This document shows positions 37,301 to 44,840 of a DNA stretch of 64,000 nt, one piece after another. The translations under genes and the position numbers were made by a program. Position 1 is the first letter of the stretch; each line of letters begins with the position of its first letter. Below the pieces are notes generated by a model. That model ran no database searches. It was given only the letters and a program-made list of their open reading frames with translations, and was not told where the DNA came from. Source of the DNA: Sipunculus nudus (lineage: Eukaryota; Annelida; Sipuncula; Golfingiida; Sipunculidae); the NCBI GenBank assembly GCA_026874595.1, contig CM049316.1:10906839-10970838 (forward strand), read 5' to 3'.

Positions 37301-39025
37301 GTTTATTGTGTGCTGGTTGTCCCACTGCTTGAAAACAGGAATGATTGTAGCGAAAGACTTCTATATTCAGTTCGACTTCTTTTCTTTTTCTTGTTCCGAC
37401 AACCCAGAGCACAGAAACATGCCGTTGGACGATGCTGTGAATCTACTTTCGCGCAGCTTTGAAACCTTCCAGCGAGAACAGAAAGAGAAGGCAGCAAGCA
37501 AATTACCGGTTTATGAACATCTTCCAGCAGAAGCACAGATACAGTATCTGTTGAATCTCTTAGCGGACGATCATCATTTGACCGTTGAAGAACTCGATAA
37601 AGTTATCGCATTCTTACAGGATCGTAGGCGTAGACTTGCAGCGTCCCAAGGAGGTAAGGTCATTGGGTTCATGTAAGCCTTGGAGCCAGGAATCCAGCCA
37701 TATTTATTTGATTTAAAACAGGTTCTTGAAAGTTTGGAGAATATTTGTAAAAATACCTTGCTTTCATGTTATACATCTGTCAAGTTTTCTGCTGAAATAT
37801 TTTTATTATAGTTAAAAAAACTGATCAGGTTAATACACCATTTGAATTAGTTTTCTGAATAAACTGTAGTCAAACAGGTCTCACACAAAACACCAAACTT
37901 AATAAAGTAGTGGTTTGCTGAACATTTTGCAGCATTGGTTGAGAGAGTACCTTCAGTGCTCTCACCAGTTTATGACTGTCTATCAAAACATCCAATATTT
38001 AATGGATTTTGCCATCAAGTTCACAAGCAGAAAAAGCAGTTACTGTTTTTGGGATACTTGTATACTTGTATACTTTTACCTCAAACACAAAGAGAGTATA
38101 CTTAAATATATTGATTGATAGTTTTAATGGGAAATTTTGACAGTAGAATCCAGGTGAAATGTAACAATGAACAATCATACCTCTGGTTTGATTATGAATG
38201 TCAAGAAAACTATGGCAAGTCATGATACCTTTTCCAAGAAATGAATAAATTTATAAGTGGTGCTTTTCATTGAGTATCAGAGAAGAATAAGTACACAATG
38301 AATGATTAAGGTTATTGTTTTACCAGGAAAGAAAACTTAAATCATTAGAGAAAAATACTTCAAATGATGTGTGAATGAAATGTTATGCTTCAAATTGTGT
38401 TAATGAAAAAATACTTAAATTTAAGTAATTTACTTTTTCAGTCTCTGAGACCAAGGAAGACAGTATTGACAAACAGCAGGAAGAACTTCAGGCCAAGATA
38501 CTAAGCATTTTAGGGTCAGATGCTAAAACGCCAACGCCAGTGGGAGCTCCAATCAAAACCTCACCCTTGGCCCCTCCTCGTCCAGTCCCAGCTCCACAGC
38601 CTGAACCAAAACCGGTACCTGCACCAGTAGGAGCACCTGGCAGCCTGAACCTTGACAGCCCCAGTGTACAGCAAGCTTTAGACAATTTGATCTCAAGTGG
38701 GCCCAATCTCCTTCAAAGAATCAACAGCGCAGTTCAGCAGTCCGGGCAACCTAGACCAGTCCAAGCCCCGCAGCCTCAAGGACATCAAGCACAACAAGGA
38801 TTTGCTGGAGCTGGGTTAGGTCATCAAGGTTTTGGAAGACCGATGGGCCAGACTCAGCCCAGCTTTAATGGTGGACAGGGAGGTTTTAATGCTGGACTTG
38901 GTCAGCCAGGTGTAAATCACGAGCAGGATCAGCGGTTCAACCACATGCAGGGCCAAGGGTTTAGACAACAAATGACACCAGGAGGACCGGCAGGTTTTGG
39001 GAACAGGCCACCGTTTGGATATTGA
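8808..39025 (+). CDS. NCOA5: NCOA5-like RRM protein, spliced gene of ten coding exons
   Basis: This gene encodes a nuclear receptor coactivator 5 / Neosin-type RNA-binding coregulator. The 1806-nt spliced frame gives 601 residues. Residues 17-60 are a charged Arg/Glu-rich stretch. Residues 73-142 are an RRM, with RNP2-like VFIGNL (75-80) and RNP1-like TGFGFVQF (107-114). Residues 143-245 are RS/RD-rich and then DPY-rich. Residues 247-335 are the class-II anticodon-binding-like domain characteristic of NCOA5, including the family signature GQPQEHRNMP across the exon 8/9 junction. An LxxLL motif (LLNLL, 373-377) sits in the conserved helix ending in a DRRRRL stretch. The Pro/Gln/Gly-rich tail keeps two vertebrate-like motifs, QEELQAKIL and LDSPSVQQALDNLISSGPNLL. 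All exon phases match with no internal stop. Vertebrate NCOA5, as I recall it, lacks the RRM, whereas the insect homologue has one. The family assignment is firm and the exon 1 start is less so. Expected location is nuclear; partners cannot be read from the sequence. Confidence 0.9.
9060..9330 (+). repeat. fragment of ~190-bp-unit dispersed repeat
   Basis: It shares word order with the segments at 26450-26810 and 27735-28240: TGATGAATTTTCACAAA, CTCACTGTAACTA, GGCAAAATCCACAC, GGTCAGATGTCAC, and a GGCATTTTATGCAC...TTTGCAGTGCTC end. It looks like one unit of a tandemly organised element inserted in several introns of this gene. Confidence 0.6.
9626..10147. mobile_element. hAT-type MITE, 522 bp, 8-bp target-site duplication
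   Basis: The element has inverted ends TAGTGGTGGG and CCCATCACTA (nine of ten bases pair). It is flanked by identical 8-mers ACCTGGGG at 9618-9625 and 10148-10155. An 8-bp duplication and short ends starting TAG are typical of the hAT superfamily. No transposase frame is present, so it is non-autonomous. Confidence 0.8.
11095..12030 (+). repeat. diverged tandem units with GGTGGCGCC motif
   Basis: About six diverged units of 120-190 bp, each with AGACTGGTGGC(G/A)CCA... and a following GCACGGTGTCCATC-like text. The palindrome GGTGGCGCCACC is exact at 11328. It resembles the interior of the Helentron-like elements at 30.7 and 55.2 kb but lacks their terminal structures, so it is probably an old truncated copy. 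Confidence 0.6.
12893..13147 (+). CDS. NCOA5: NCOA5-like coding exon 2 (charged region and first half of RRM)
   Basis: The acceptor is TTGTTTCAG and the donor is CTTG|GTAAGT. The exon encodes a long Arg/Glu-rich stretch and then SRVFIGNLPHNKCTRDELSD, the beta1-alpha1 half of an RRM. It ends one base into a Gly codon. The RRM is cut after KIL by the donor and resumes 10.5 kb downstream. Confidence 0.92.
14953..16895 (+). mobile_element. nested Helentron-like element with ~330-bp tandem monomers
   Basis: The 5' terminal GTATCGCCAGACA (14954-14966) is matched by its inverse TGTCTGGCGATAC at 16858-16870. That is followed by the hairpin TGGCAC-CTGCA-GTGCCA (16873-16889). The 5' end also folds on itself. 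The interior has about five ~330-bp monomers, each with GGTCATGACCTT..., CTTGACCTTGAA and (A)CAGGTGGCGCCACCTG (landmarks at 15275, 15601, 15937, 16260, 16596). There is no coding capacity. It sits inside the 13178-20480 element. Confidence 0.7.
17222..17352. repeat. two-copy ~65-bp tandem duplication
   Basis: The text TGATGATTGCAACTTTTGC through TTTTAACTTATA is repeated almost exactly (first copy about 17232-17280, second about 17303-17350). Confidence 0.8.
19215..19396. repeat. (CT)n microsatellite
   Basis: Long, slightly interrupted CT tract within intron 2. The Ser/Leu and Arg/Glu open frames on the two strands are artefacts of it. Confidence 0.95.
20605..20818 (+). pseudogene. non-LTR retrotransposon endonuclease fragment
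   Basis: One frame reads DFKLP near 20615 and CQLFKEPTNDSGNILDLVLTN near 20720-20790. These correspond to the GDFNxP and QLxxxPTR...LDLVLTN motifs of the apurinic-type endonuclease of non-LTR retrotransposons (CR1/L2/Jockey-like). Only this piece remains. Its 3' part (from 20728) is duplicated at 21277-21366 together with part of the adjacent minisatellite. Confidence 0.65.
20819..23690 (+). repeat. 39-bp minisatellite containing a 3' splice site, crossing into exon 3
   Basis: About 70 head-to-tail 39-bp units of the form CTGACTTTTACAG|GAGTGAGCATGTTCTCAGGATGTTTA with few substitutions, interrupted once by a retrotransposon fragment at 21277-21366. The final unit is the authentic 3' splice site of exon 3 (CTGACTTTTACAG, ending 23669) plus its first 21 coding bases, which match the unit at 18 of 21 positions. 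Because 39 is divisible by three, long shadow frames run through the array in both directions; they are not genes. The most likely origin is amplification of the intron 2/exon 3 junction. Confidence 0.95.
21277..21366 (+). pseudogene. duplicated endonuclease fragment inside the minisatellite
   Basis: A near-identical copy of 20728-20818, offset by 549 bp. The left junction occurs within the shared word ACTTTT, which occurs both in the 39-bp unit and in the retrotransposon fragment. Confidence 0.85.
23670..23777 (+). CDS. NCOA5: NCOA5-like coding exon 3 (second half of RRM)
   Basis: The exon starts at the last TTTTACAG of the minisatellite and encodes (G)ISMFTGFGFVQFDREGDAKR through KGSKL. 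It supplies the RNP1 strand of the RRM. The donor is TTAG|GTAACA, leaving one base that makes Asp with exon 4. A competing acceptor lies 39 bases upstream (TTTTGAAG, ending 23630). Its use would add 13 residues in frame. Acceptors further upstream would meet in-frame stops at 23615 or 23576. Confidence 0.92.
   Translation, partial: ESACSQDLGLCNLTGKGMQSDVWRWRMVDFLRAAN
24246..24333 (+). CDS. NCOA5: NCOA5-like coding exon 4
   Basis: The acceptor is TTTTTAATAG and the donor is GAAG|GTGAGT. It encodes (D)IKMAADGRKDKNQRD and an Arg-rich SPPPRRDRR stretch, i.e. the end of the RRM and the start of the RS/RD linker. It ends with two bases of a Ser codon. Confidence 0.9.
24803..24883 (+). CDS. NCOA5: NCOA5-like coding exon 5
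   Basis: The acceptor is ATTAATTTTCAG and the donor is CACG|GTAACT. It encodes an SR-rich linker (SLSSDRGRRSSRDRSPHSDK). It begins with the third base of a Ser codon and ends with CG of an Arg codon, fitting both neighbours. Confidence 0.88.
25590..26066 (+). pseudogene. 3' end of a non-LTR retrotransposon reverse transcriptase
   Basis: The open frame from about 25590 reads YKNLRCIFDRNLNWKEHV, LYYLRKLNNYKTIITMFYN and SVISSVLTYALECW, and ends with KKSLVPYSIKLFNS. This is the C-terminal domain after the catalytic core of CR1/Jockey-like non-LTR elements, which commonly ends in a xSFIPxxIxLLN motif. The frame is intact to its stop, but the catalytic part is absent, so it is a 5'-truncated insertion in sense orientation within intron 5. 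Confidence 0.8.
26450..26810 (+). repeat. two units of ~190-bp dispersed repeat
   Basis: Two diverged units share CAATAACTTACCACAG/CATGATAACTTATCAGGA, a GATGGATT(T/G)T stretch, CAAAATCC/AAATTCAC and a GGTCAGAGGTCAC end. The same family is present at 9060 and 27735. Confidence 0.65.
26853..26939 (+). CDS. NCOA5: NCOA5-like coding exon 6
   Basis: The acceptor is TTTTTAATAG and the donor is ACAG|GTAAGA. It encodes a Pro/Tyr/Asp-rich stretch, DPYPDDPYRRVPYPP then RDPYYDRMIDDPYR, resembling the DPMYDRY-type repeats of vertebrate NCOA5. A second AG two bases downstream makes a minor tandem acceptor possible. Confidence 0.9.
27172..27190. repeat. poly-G tract in intron 6
   Basis: A run of 19 or so G in an otherwise AT-rich intron. 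It is one of many such tracts in the window. Confidence 0.9.
27735..28240 (+). repeat. three units of ~190-bp dispersed repeat
   Basis: The same family as at 9060 and 26450, recognisable by CACTGCAATAACTTATTG, GGCAAAATCCAAGCATATTT, GGTCAGATGTCAC and a terminal GCAACAGG/GCGACAGGCATTTTACGC segment. Confidence 0.65.
28401..29790. mobile_element. 1.39-kb non-autonomous DNA transposon with TA flanks
   Basis: The 5' end CCGTAAAATCTCCACTTAAA and the 3' end TTTAAGTGGAGATTTTATGG are inverted repeats of about 25 bp with one or two mismatches, each bounded by TA. TA duplication suggests the Tc1/mariner/pogo group. The interior repeats TGCGGTTT several times (28481, 29671, 29739) near the ends, possibly transposase sites. 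It has no transposase frame. Confidence 0.75.
29816..29960 (+). repeat. 5' fragment of a TTTTTAGCTCACCTG-type element
   Basis: It starts TTTTTAGCTCACCTGTGAGC, an inverted repeat like the 5' ends of the elements at 13178 and 50415, and continues briefly before losing similarity. It lies immediately after the TA-flanked element. Confidence 0.5.
30165..30372 (+). mobile_element. probable tRNA-derived SINE fragment
   Basis: The head GGGACAGTCAAGGGGTAAAAC...TGCTTGCGACTCTGTTTTGATCCC reads like a diverged tRNA with a B-box-like TTTTGATCCC. The body TGGTTTTCTCTGGGTTCTCTGGTTTCCTCC resembles the conserved central domain of several mollusc SINE families as I remember them. It lies just upstream of exon 7, in sense. 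Confidence 0.5.
30447..30554 (+). CDS. NCOA5: NCOA5-like coding exon 7
   Basis: The acceptor is TATCATTTCAG and the donor is TCAG|GTAAAC. It encodes RDPYLDPYRGPYAPPPP and then VDCAILLLSRTIR, the first strand of the NCOA5 anticodon-binding-like domain. The vertebrate counterpart begins with the same VDC motif. Confidence 0.92.
30673..32396 (+). mobile_element. Helentron-like element with 278-bp tandem monomers (copy A)
   Basis: The 5' end GTATCCGCC...GCGGATAC folds on itself. Its inverse GGCGGATAC recurs at 32356-32364, followed by the perfect hairpin GTAGTCG-CTTGT-CGACTAC and then CCGTATTCTAG. The interior has about five ~278-bp monomers, each with two GGTGGCGCCACC palindromes (for example 30983, 31132, 31410). 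Terminal asymmetric inverted repeats, a 3' hairpin and CTAG end fit a Helentron/Helitron-type non-autonomous element. It lies in intron 7 of the NCOA5-like gene, in sense. Confidence 0.75.
32500..32699 (+). CDS. NCOA5: NCOA5-like coding exon 8
   Basis: The acceptor is CATTCCTTTTCAG and the donor is CAAG|GTGAAT. It encodes the core of the anticodon-binding-like domain: EYGESVQLKLKG, AEIVVLIDEAALPAAMEDAK, LPFTVVLNSQNEVHRSATVS, ending in GQPQ. This matches the vertebrate domain word for word in spacing. It lies about 100 bases after the end of the copy A element. Confidence 0.95.
33480..33725. repeat. degenerate ~60-bp tandem repeat
   Basis: About four diverged units share TTTGGATATGGATCATGCGTGA(C)TTTC and TATGTT(A)AGTCGGACG-like words. 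It is not similar to the other arrays in the window. Confidence 0.5.
34440..37067 (+). mobile_element. complete Helentron-like element, family of 13178
   Basis: The 5' end AGCTCAGCTGA (34443-34453) is followed by TCATCTGAGCT and a GTCC tract. Two ~680-bp monomers have landmarks near 34594 and 35277. The 3' end CAGCTGAGCG at 37035 is followed by hairpin GACCCATAGGTC and CCTTGTT. It has both ends in the same order as the composite copy in intron 2, confirming the boundaries of the family. Confidence 0.7.
37408..37653 (+). CDS. NCOA5: NCOA5-like coding exon 9 (LxxLL region)
   Basis: The acceptor is GACAACCCAG and the donor is GGAG|GTAAGG. It encodes (E)HRNMPLDDAVNLLSR, a charged helix, then IQYLLNLLADDHHLTVEELD and DRRRRL. 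The LLNLL sequence is an LxxLL motif, the class used by coactivators to contact nuclear receptors, and vertebrate NCOA5 has LINLL at this place. Functional receptor binding here is inference. Confidence 0.95.
38442..39025 (+). CDS. NCOA5: NCOA5-like coding exon 10 (C-terminal tail and stop)
   Basis: The acceptor is TACTTTTTCAG and the stop is TGA at 39023-39025. It encodes QQEELQAKILSILGSD, a Pro/Ala-rich stretch, LNLDSPSVQQALDNLISSG, and a Gln/Gly/Phe-rich low-complexity tail ending RPPFGY. The two ordered motifs have clear counterparts near the C-terminus of vertebrate NCOA5. Confidence 0.93.
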
Positions 39026-40790
39026 GGAAAAAGCCAGATACTGCGTGCAGATACTGTTCTTGTGTATATATAATAGTTGTAAATCAGTATCACACTGTAT
39101 GTACATAGGTGTTCCCTGAAACACGTTCTTATTGAAAAGTATAGAAACATGGAGGCCGCATGTCCCATAAAAGTATGTAAACTTTTAAACTGTTGATAGA
39201 ATCTATTGTCTTTGGTTCTGCCTTTTATGTAATTAGAACTGCCCATGCAGTCCACAACAGAATTGCAGCAAAGATGCATACATGTTAACCTTTTTCAGTG
39301 TTTTCATCAATTCCTGCATTTGTTCATTGCCGACTTACAGCAGCTTTTATGCTTTGAAAAGTTGGCTACCACCATAGATTGTTTGGTCCTTGAGACGAAG
39401 TTAAAGAACAGTTGCTATTCAAACGTAGTGGAGCTTCCAGTGCTAAATTTCTACCACTCTGAGACGCCCACGGATTGTACAATTGATATGCAAAATTGAG
39501 CTTATCTGGTGGGCTTTCCGTGCCATAGTGTTTCAGGGTTATGATATTTCCAAAATTATGGTAGCTCCAAATGAAGATAAGAATCAGAAGGCAAGATGTA
39601 ACCATACAAAAAACTAAACTGAATCGGTGATGGTAAAGTAACCCGCCTGTTATGTGTGAGGGCTACTCGACATACCGTGTGCAGCATACCACTGTTGTTT
39701 CCTGTATTGTGTCTATCACGGCTTTACCAGGTTTCCTTGGTACGTCAGTTGTTAGATACCATCGGCAGTTGGTCAATATGTGGACCCAACATTCCAAGTT
39801 CGGATTGTTTGGTGGAACATCAGTTTAAAACACGTTGGAACCAATTTGAGATAAGCGATAACGTTTCTAGTATGTGCCAGAGATTGTAACAGATGATTTA
39901 TTCGAGTGAGCCATGTTACGGGTAGGTATCAATGTTGTTAGGTTTCAGTAATTGTGTGAACTTGTGAACGTTTATGTGATATATACCATCATAATCGGAA
40001 AATTATTGTGCTCTTGGTTCTAGTACGTGTCATGATTTTGATACTGTTTCACGTTTTGATTGAGATAGAGATACACATATTTTATAAAATTCTAAAACAA
40101 ATGTATTTTCATGCATATGGTAATTTGGCTACTCATCACCAGGGTTCTTTCCCTCGGCTGCATTTTATCTGTTGACTATAATATTCAGTCTAAATGTTTG
40201 TTCAGTATGATAGAACCGTTGACCACTGGGTTCGTCTAGCTGGTCCACTGTGATCCATGTCAGTGTCTCTGGTTTGCCATGTTAACTAACCTTAGGAAGA
40301 TGACAGTTTGCATGAATAGTAATAATGAACTAATAATTATCATTTTGAAGAGTCGTGTCTATCCCGTCAGACTTCTAAACTATGAAAAATGGTTATGGTA
40401 TTGTATATGTATAGTGCTACACAGATACTTTAGAATATCCTTAATTTTGTGGTAATTAAACTCAAACTGAAAAGTAATTATATGATGAGAAACTGTTATG
40501 AGGAAGTGTGCATGCCTGTCACAATGAATTCATCGTTTCTTTCAGAGCGTCTTTGAACTGACAACGTGATTTCTTTGTTTTCATATTTTGGTAATTAAAA
40601 CAGAGGCTTTTAGTATATGCTGCGCTGTGTATATTTGCCCTGATGATACGCTAGCTGCCGTACAAACATAAAGGTTTAATGTTTATGTATAAATGTATAT
40701 GTTAGATGTTTATATGAGAGGAAATATAGTATGTACCTTGGCATCCTATATATGTAGTTTTGATAATAAAACCTTTCACTTTCAGGGTTA
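39026..40790 (+). other. 3'UTR of the NCOA5-like gene
   Basis: There is no further coding frame. The first clear canonical poly(A) signal after the stop is AATAAA at 40765-40770, giving a 3'UTR of roughly 1.75 kb. The segment has few repeats, unlike the introns, consistent with transcribed non-coding sequence under some constraint. A weaker ATTAAA lies near 40593. Confidence 0.6.
40765..40770 (+). terminator. poly(A) signal of the NCOA5-like gene
   Basis: AATAAA, followed within 20 bases by a CTTTCACTTTC stretch and then a T-rich segment. Cleavage is expected about 15-25 bases downstream. Confidence 0.6.
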
Positions 40791-40799
40791 ACTTTATTT

Positions 40800-43700
40800 T
40801 TGTTTACATTCATTATGTGACTTCAGGATACAGCTACACCGGACATGCGGAAGATGTCACTTCCTCATATCAGTATAGATATCTGTTATTGACCTCTATT
40901 CAGTCGAGTTTTATATGTGTACCCCTTTTCTCGAGCTCAGCATTTTGAAAAATGAGCATTTGGACAGAATAGTTTCCACAGTTGGTTTCCACTTTTTTTC
41001 TGCATTCCAAGTTCATATGGTGTATTTATATGTGTTGAGGATGCTATATTCTCAGCATTGTTTATCCACCGCCGTAAAAAGTACACCGCTTCCGGATTGT
41101 AACTGGAGAATAGTTCAAAGAAATTTCCGAACCTTTGATTCATCATAGGGTCTTTGATCGCTGGTGCCGATCTTTTTTGGAGTGACATTAGGTCTTTGTG
41201 TGGCCTCTATCGGATATCCATGTGTCATCGGCTATTCTCAAGCAGTCCTGTATTAACTTTTTAGCATACACTTAAAAAAGAGTCAGATGACTAAACCTCA
41301 TAACTTCTGGGTCATGATCTTTACTATGTAAACCTCAATCTTTAATATTTCCTGAAAACCAGTTAGTATTACACAAAACCCTGGACTCTGTGCCCGAAGG
41401 AGTGTCCTTAAAAGTTTGAATGTTCACAGATCACGGATAGCTTTTAATATCAGAGGAGCTGTGCCAAAGATTGCCCACGAAATAGACAAGGATTGCCCTC
41501 AAAGTATTCATGGCACACAGATCCGACAACTTTGCAGAAAACGATTGACACGCACCATTATTCCTCCAAATTTACACCATGCCATACTTTCCAACAATGT
41601 CACTCACTCATTCCACATCCACTTGATGCATTTCTTGAAACTTCCAAATGTTCATCAATATGAGTTGGATAATTGAGCCTCATTTATTTGGGTCATCACC
41701 GTGCTAACTTCTGTCCTAAAAAATGTAAAATCCCATAATCACTGGTGCCCAAAAATCGCATGCCCAAAGAACTCGAGATTACCATCCTCGCCATCCTCAT
41801 AATGCGAATACTCCATTGGGACCCGCCGAAGGCCTGTGTAGAGCAGTAAGAGCTGTAAAGCTCTTGAACTGGTGCCGCTCTTTTCTTAGGAACAGCTGCT
41901 ACAATTCTGTACACACCCAGTCTTTGCTCTCGAGCTCTCTCACAACGCTACCCTTTGAAGAATACTGCATGGAAATCTGCGCCGCATGTATATGCGGTTG
42001 GTAAACCCTTTGATATGGGCCTCTCTCGGCCAGCCATATTGTTGGTAATTACGTTTGTCACCAATTATGAATTGAAATACGTAATCCAATGCCTGGCTGG
42101 ACGTCACCTGGACAAGGAACTTCTTTAGTTGCTCATACTAACAGCCTGTCCTGAGAACGGGTTGAATCCCTGGTATTTGCATAGCAGTATGTCACAGGAT
42201 TTTTAAGGACCAGGCGATTTCCTCTCCTTCGCACATTATTATATCTTGATTTAGTTCAGGGATGATGATAACCAAATGACCCACGCTGTGTATGCGTTGA
42301 AATCTCTGGGAAAGACTCCAGTATCTCTGAAATGTCACAGGAGGAACTCTGTCAGGTCAACTGGGCGGTGAATGGTGGCGGCAACTAACGCCTGTTCCAT
42401 TATATATATACCATTCGATTTGTCTGTAGCTATGTTAGTAAGATAGTTGTATCTCATTTCTGTAATCTCGCAGCAAACTACAACAAATGCATTTGCCGGG
42501 AATGTTAATTTCGTCCATGTATAGTCTAAGTCTCCTGTATATGAACGTCGACGGTGTACGGAAAGCAAGAGAAAGGTAAGCGTTTTCTTAAAATCGGTAA
42601 CCCAGCAAAAAAACAGTCATTTGATGACATCTCTTCAGTCATTAGATGACATATCAATGATTTCAATGGCTGAATGGAAATTGCATGTACCTCGAATACA
42701 TAATCACGCAACAGTCCTTGTTATGCGGGTCTAGGAAGTAATATGTCAAATTACATTATATAAAATCTAGTTTGGATGCGATAAAGATTATTTTACGGCT
42801 GTCTCTGTCGACCAGTCCCCGACCGTAACATATTGACAGTTTCCCAATTTCACGAAGATATAAACATGGGGGGGGGGGGGGGGGGCGCAATATGTTGCCT
42901 GTAACGTCTCCTAATTTAATTAACACGAGCCAAAGCTTCAAAAGTGCATATATGGAAGGCAGTTGAGATTGTGTGTACTTCTGGCTATGCAGGAAAAATA
43001 CCCTGGCTCGATTGTTTATGCTTTAGGTGCGAGGGCGGATACGAACCCTGCTCGATGTCGGTTATACAGAGACGACACCTTAATTCATGTGTCCCGGCAT
43101 TCCAGAAACTTCTCCACGGACTTGTCGCGTCACCCGACAGGTATCGATTCCCGTGTAACTGAAATTGGCGATTGTTGTGGCAGCAAAACCACCGATATGC
43201 GACAGACGTTGGGACTACGGCTCAAACCATTAAACATTGTTAAAATGTTTCTGTGTTTCTGTCACAGATAACTAAACATTCCAAGAATGTAATTTCTCCC
43301 GTGTGCAGGCTATATAAGATTTTAGTGTCTATTGGTTTTAGGTTTCAGATGGTCAGTTAGGTAAGTGATATTCAAATTAAATTTACTAAATATCAAGATA
43401 ATCATGAGATATCGAGGGATAAATACCTGTCATTATTGTGTATACCGCAGTTGATCATGTGACTTTCAGAATGCACTCGTTTCTATAAAGCCTTGATATT
43501 TATACTTCAATATATTTCGTAGTGCGGTTTCAATGAAAGTACAACAAACCATTCGTTAAAAGGAAATCATTTGCAAAGAATTCAACGTCCCCCCCCCCCC
43601 CCCACCCACACACACTCTACGCTCCCGAGGCAGTGGAAATCTTGCGCTTCTTAAGAAGCTACTGATTTTCCCGCTGCCTGGTTTGACCCTTTATGAAACA

Positions 43701-44840
43701 TTTAGACACCAGGTGTTGGGTCCTTGTCTGGCACCAAACCAAATGCCGGTAAACAAACACTCGACAGGCATCATTGCTCCGCCCATTGCTGCGCTTAAAG
43801 TGGGCTGAAGTGGTTACTCTTAGTTAAGAATAGTCGAATTTTAATTGCTCCCTCTGCGTTCTCGCATCATCGACCGATTCGATTATGACATCACGACTAT
43901 GGTAGTAAAACTGAAACAAGCCAGCGAGGTATGCACGGAGCCTATGTTTTTTTTTATTTCGTTTGAATAACGGCTCACCGGCCGGGCATCCTATGTACAC
44001 AAGGACCTGTGTGCAAACCACGCGTGGGGCCATTCTCTCTGAGCCCGTGGCCTGTTCAAATGGATGCCGTGGCGATGAGCTGTCACTCAAAACGAAATGA
44101 ACAAGATTGGCTCCGTGTATTCCTCGCTTGACTGGTAAACCGTTTTGTCTTCCAGCACAGGGTCTAATCTGATTGGACTAAAATACAGTGCTCCCCTCTG
44201 GTGTAGCAATTCAGGATACGAGGTCAAAGCAAACAGCGCTTACGATATAAGTAGTAGGCCTATAGGTAAAGCGCTGTGTAAAGAGCGTCACCCCCCCCCC
44301 CCCTAACACACACTCTTACCACTTACTTCATAAGTAGACACTTGTAGCTTATAGACACAAAATGCCGGAATACATTTCTTTATGACTGTTGGATGACCGA
44401 TAAGTTCGTGTGAACTGTTTACTTTTGGTATACCTTCCATTTTGTCCCTTTTGTACGATTGTGTTTCCGGATATTTAAGGAAGCGGATTTACATGTGAGC
44501 GGAGACCTTGCACGGATTCCTTTCTATAAACCTCATTTTCGAAGAGGAATGCCCCTGCAGTTGGCTTTCTAGTTTTTGAAGTCTTGACAGGCTTGGTTAA
44601 GCTTGTATTTCCATATACGTGTATATGCGTATATATGTTTGAAAAGCGCCCATATAATTGTGTAATGGGTGTTTCCATGTCTCTGTCAGTGTATATGCAT
44701 ATATCGCACGACAGGGCGATTCCAACGCATGCAGGGTCTGCGTGAACTCTGCGATTCACCGGTAAGGTGACCTCACATCAACATCTTGTTTTTTTGGAAG
44801 AACTGTATGATCCACTGCACTACTATATACTGCTGCCAGT
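40800..44840. other. no supported gene
   Basis: Unique-looking intergenic sequence. Several 60-100-codon open frames are present (for example 41416-41676 + and 42963-43271 +), but none carries a recognisable motif or good splice sites. Homopolymer tracts are poly-G at about 42868-42885, poly-C at about 43588-43602 and poly-C at about 44290-44302. Confidence 0.45.

Larger units (their letters stand above)
32700..37407 (+). other. intron 8 of the NCOA5-like gene
   Basis: GT-AG intron of 4.7 kb. It holds a degenerate tandem repeat (33480-33725) and a full Helentron-like element (34440-37067). No other coding exon is seen. Confidence 0.85.

Noticed and set aside
38488-38706. Minus-strand Gly-rich frame opposite exon 10
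   Set aside because: Complement of the Pro/Ala-rich NCOA5 tail.
41416-41676. 86-codon open frame
   Set aside because: No motif, no splice signals, and length expected by chance in this much sequence.
42963-43271. 102-codon open frame in a G+C-richer segment
   Set aside because: A second frame is equally open over the same bases, and no motif or splice borders were found.
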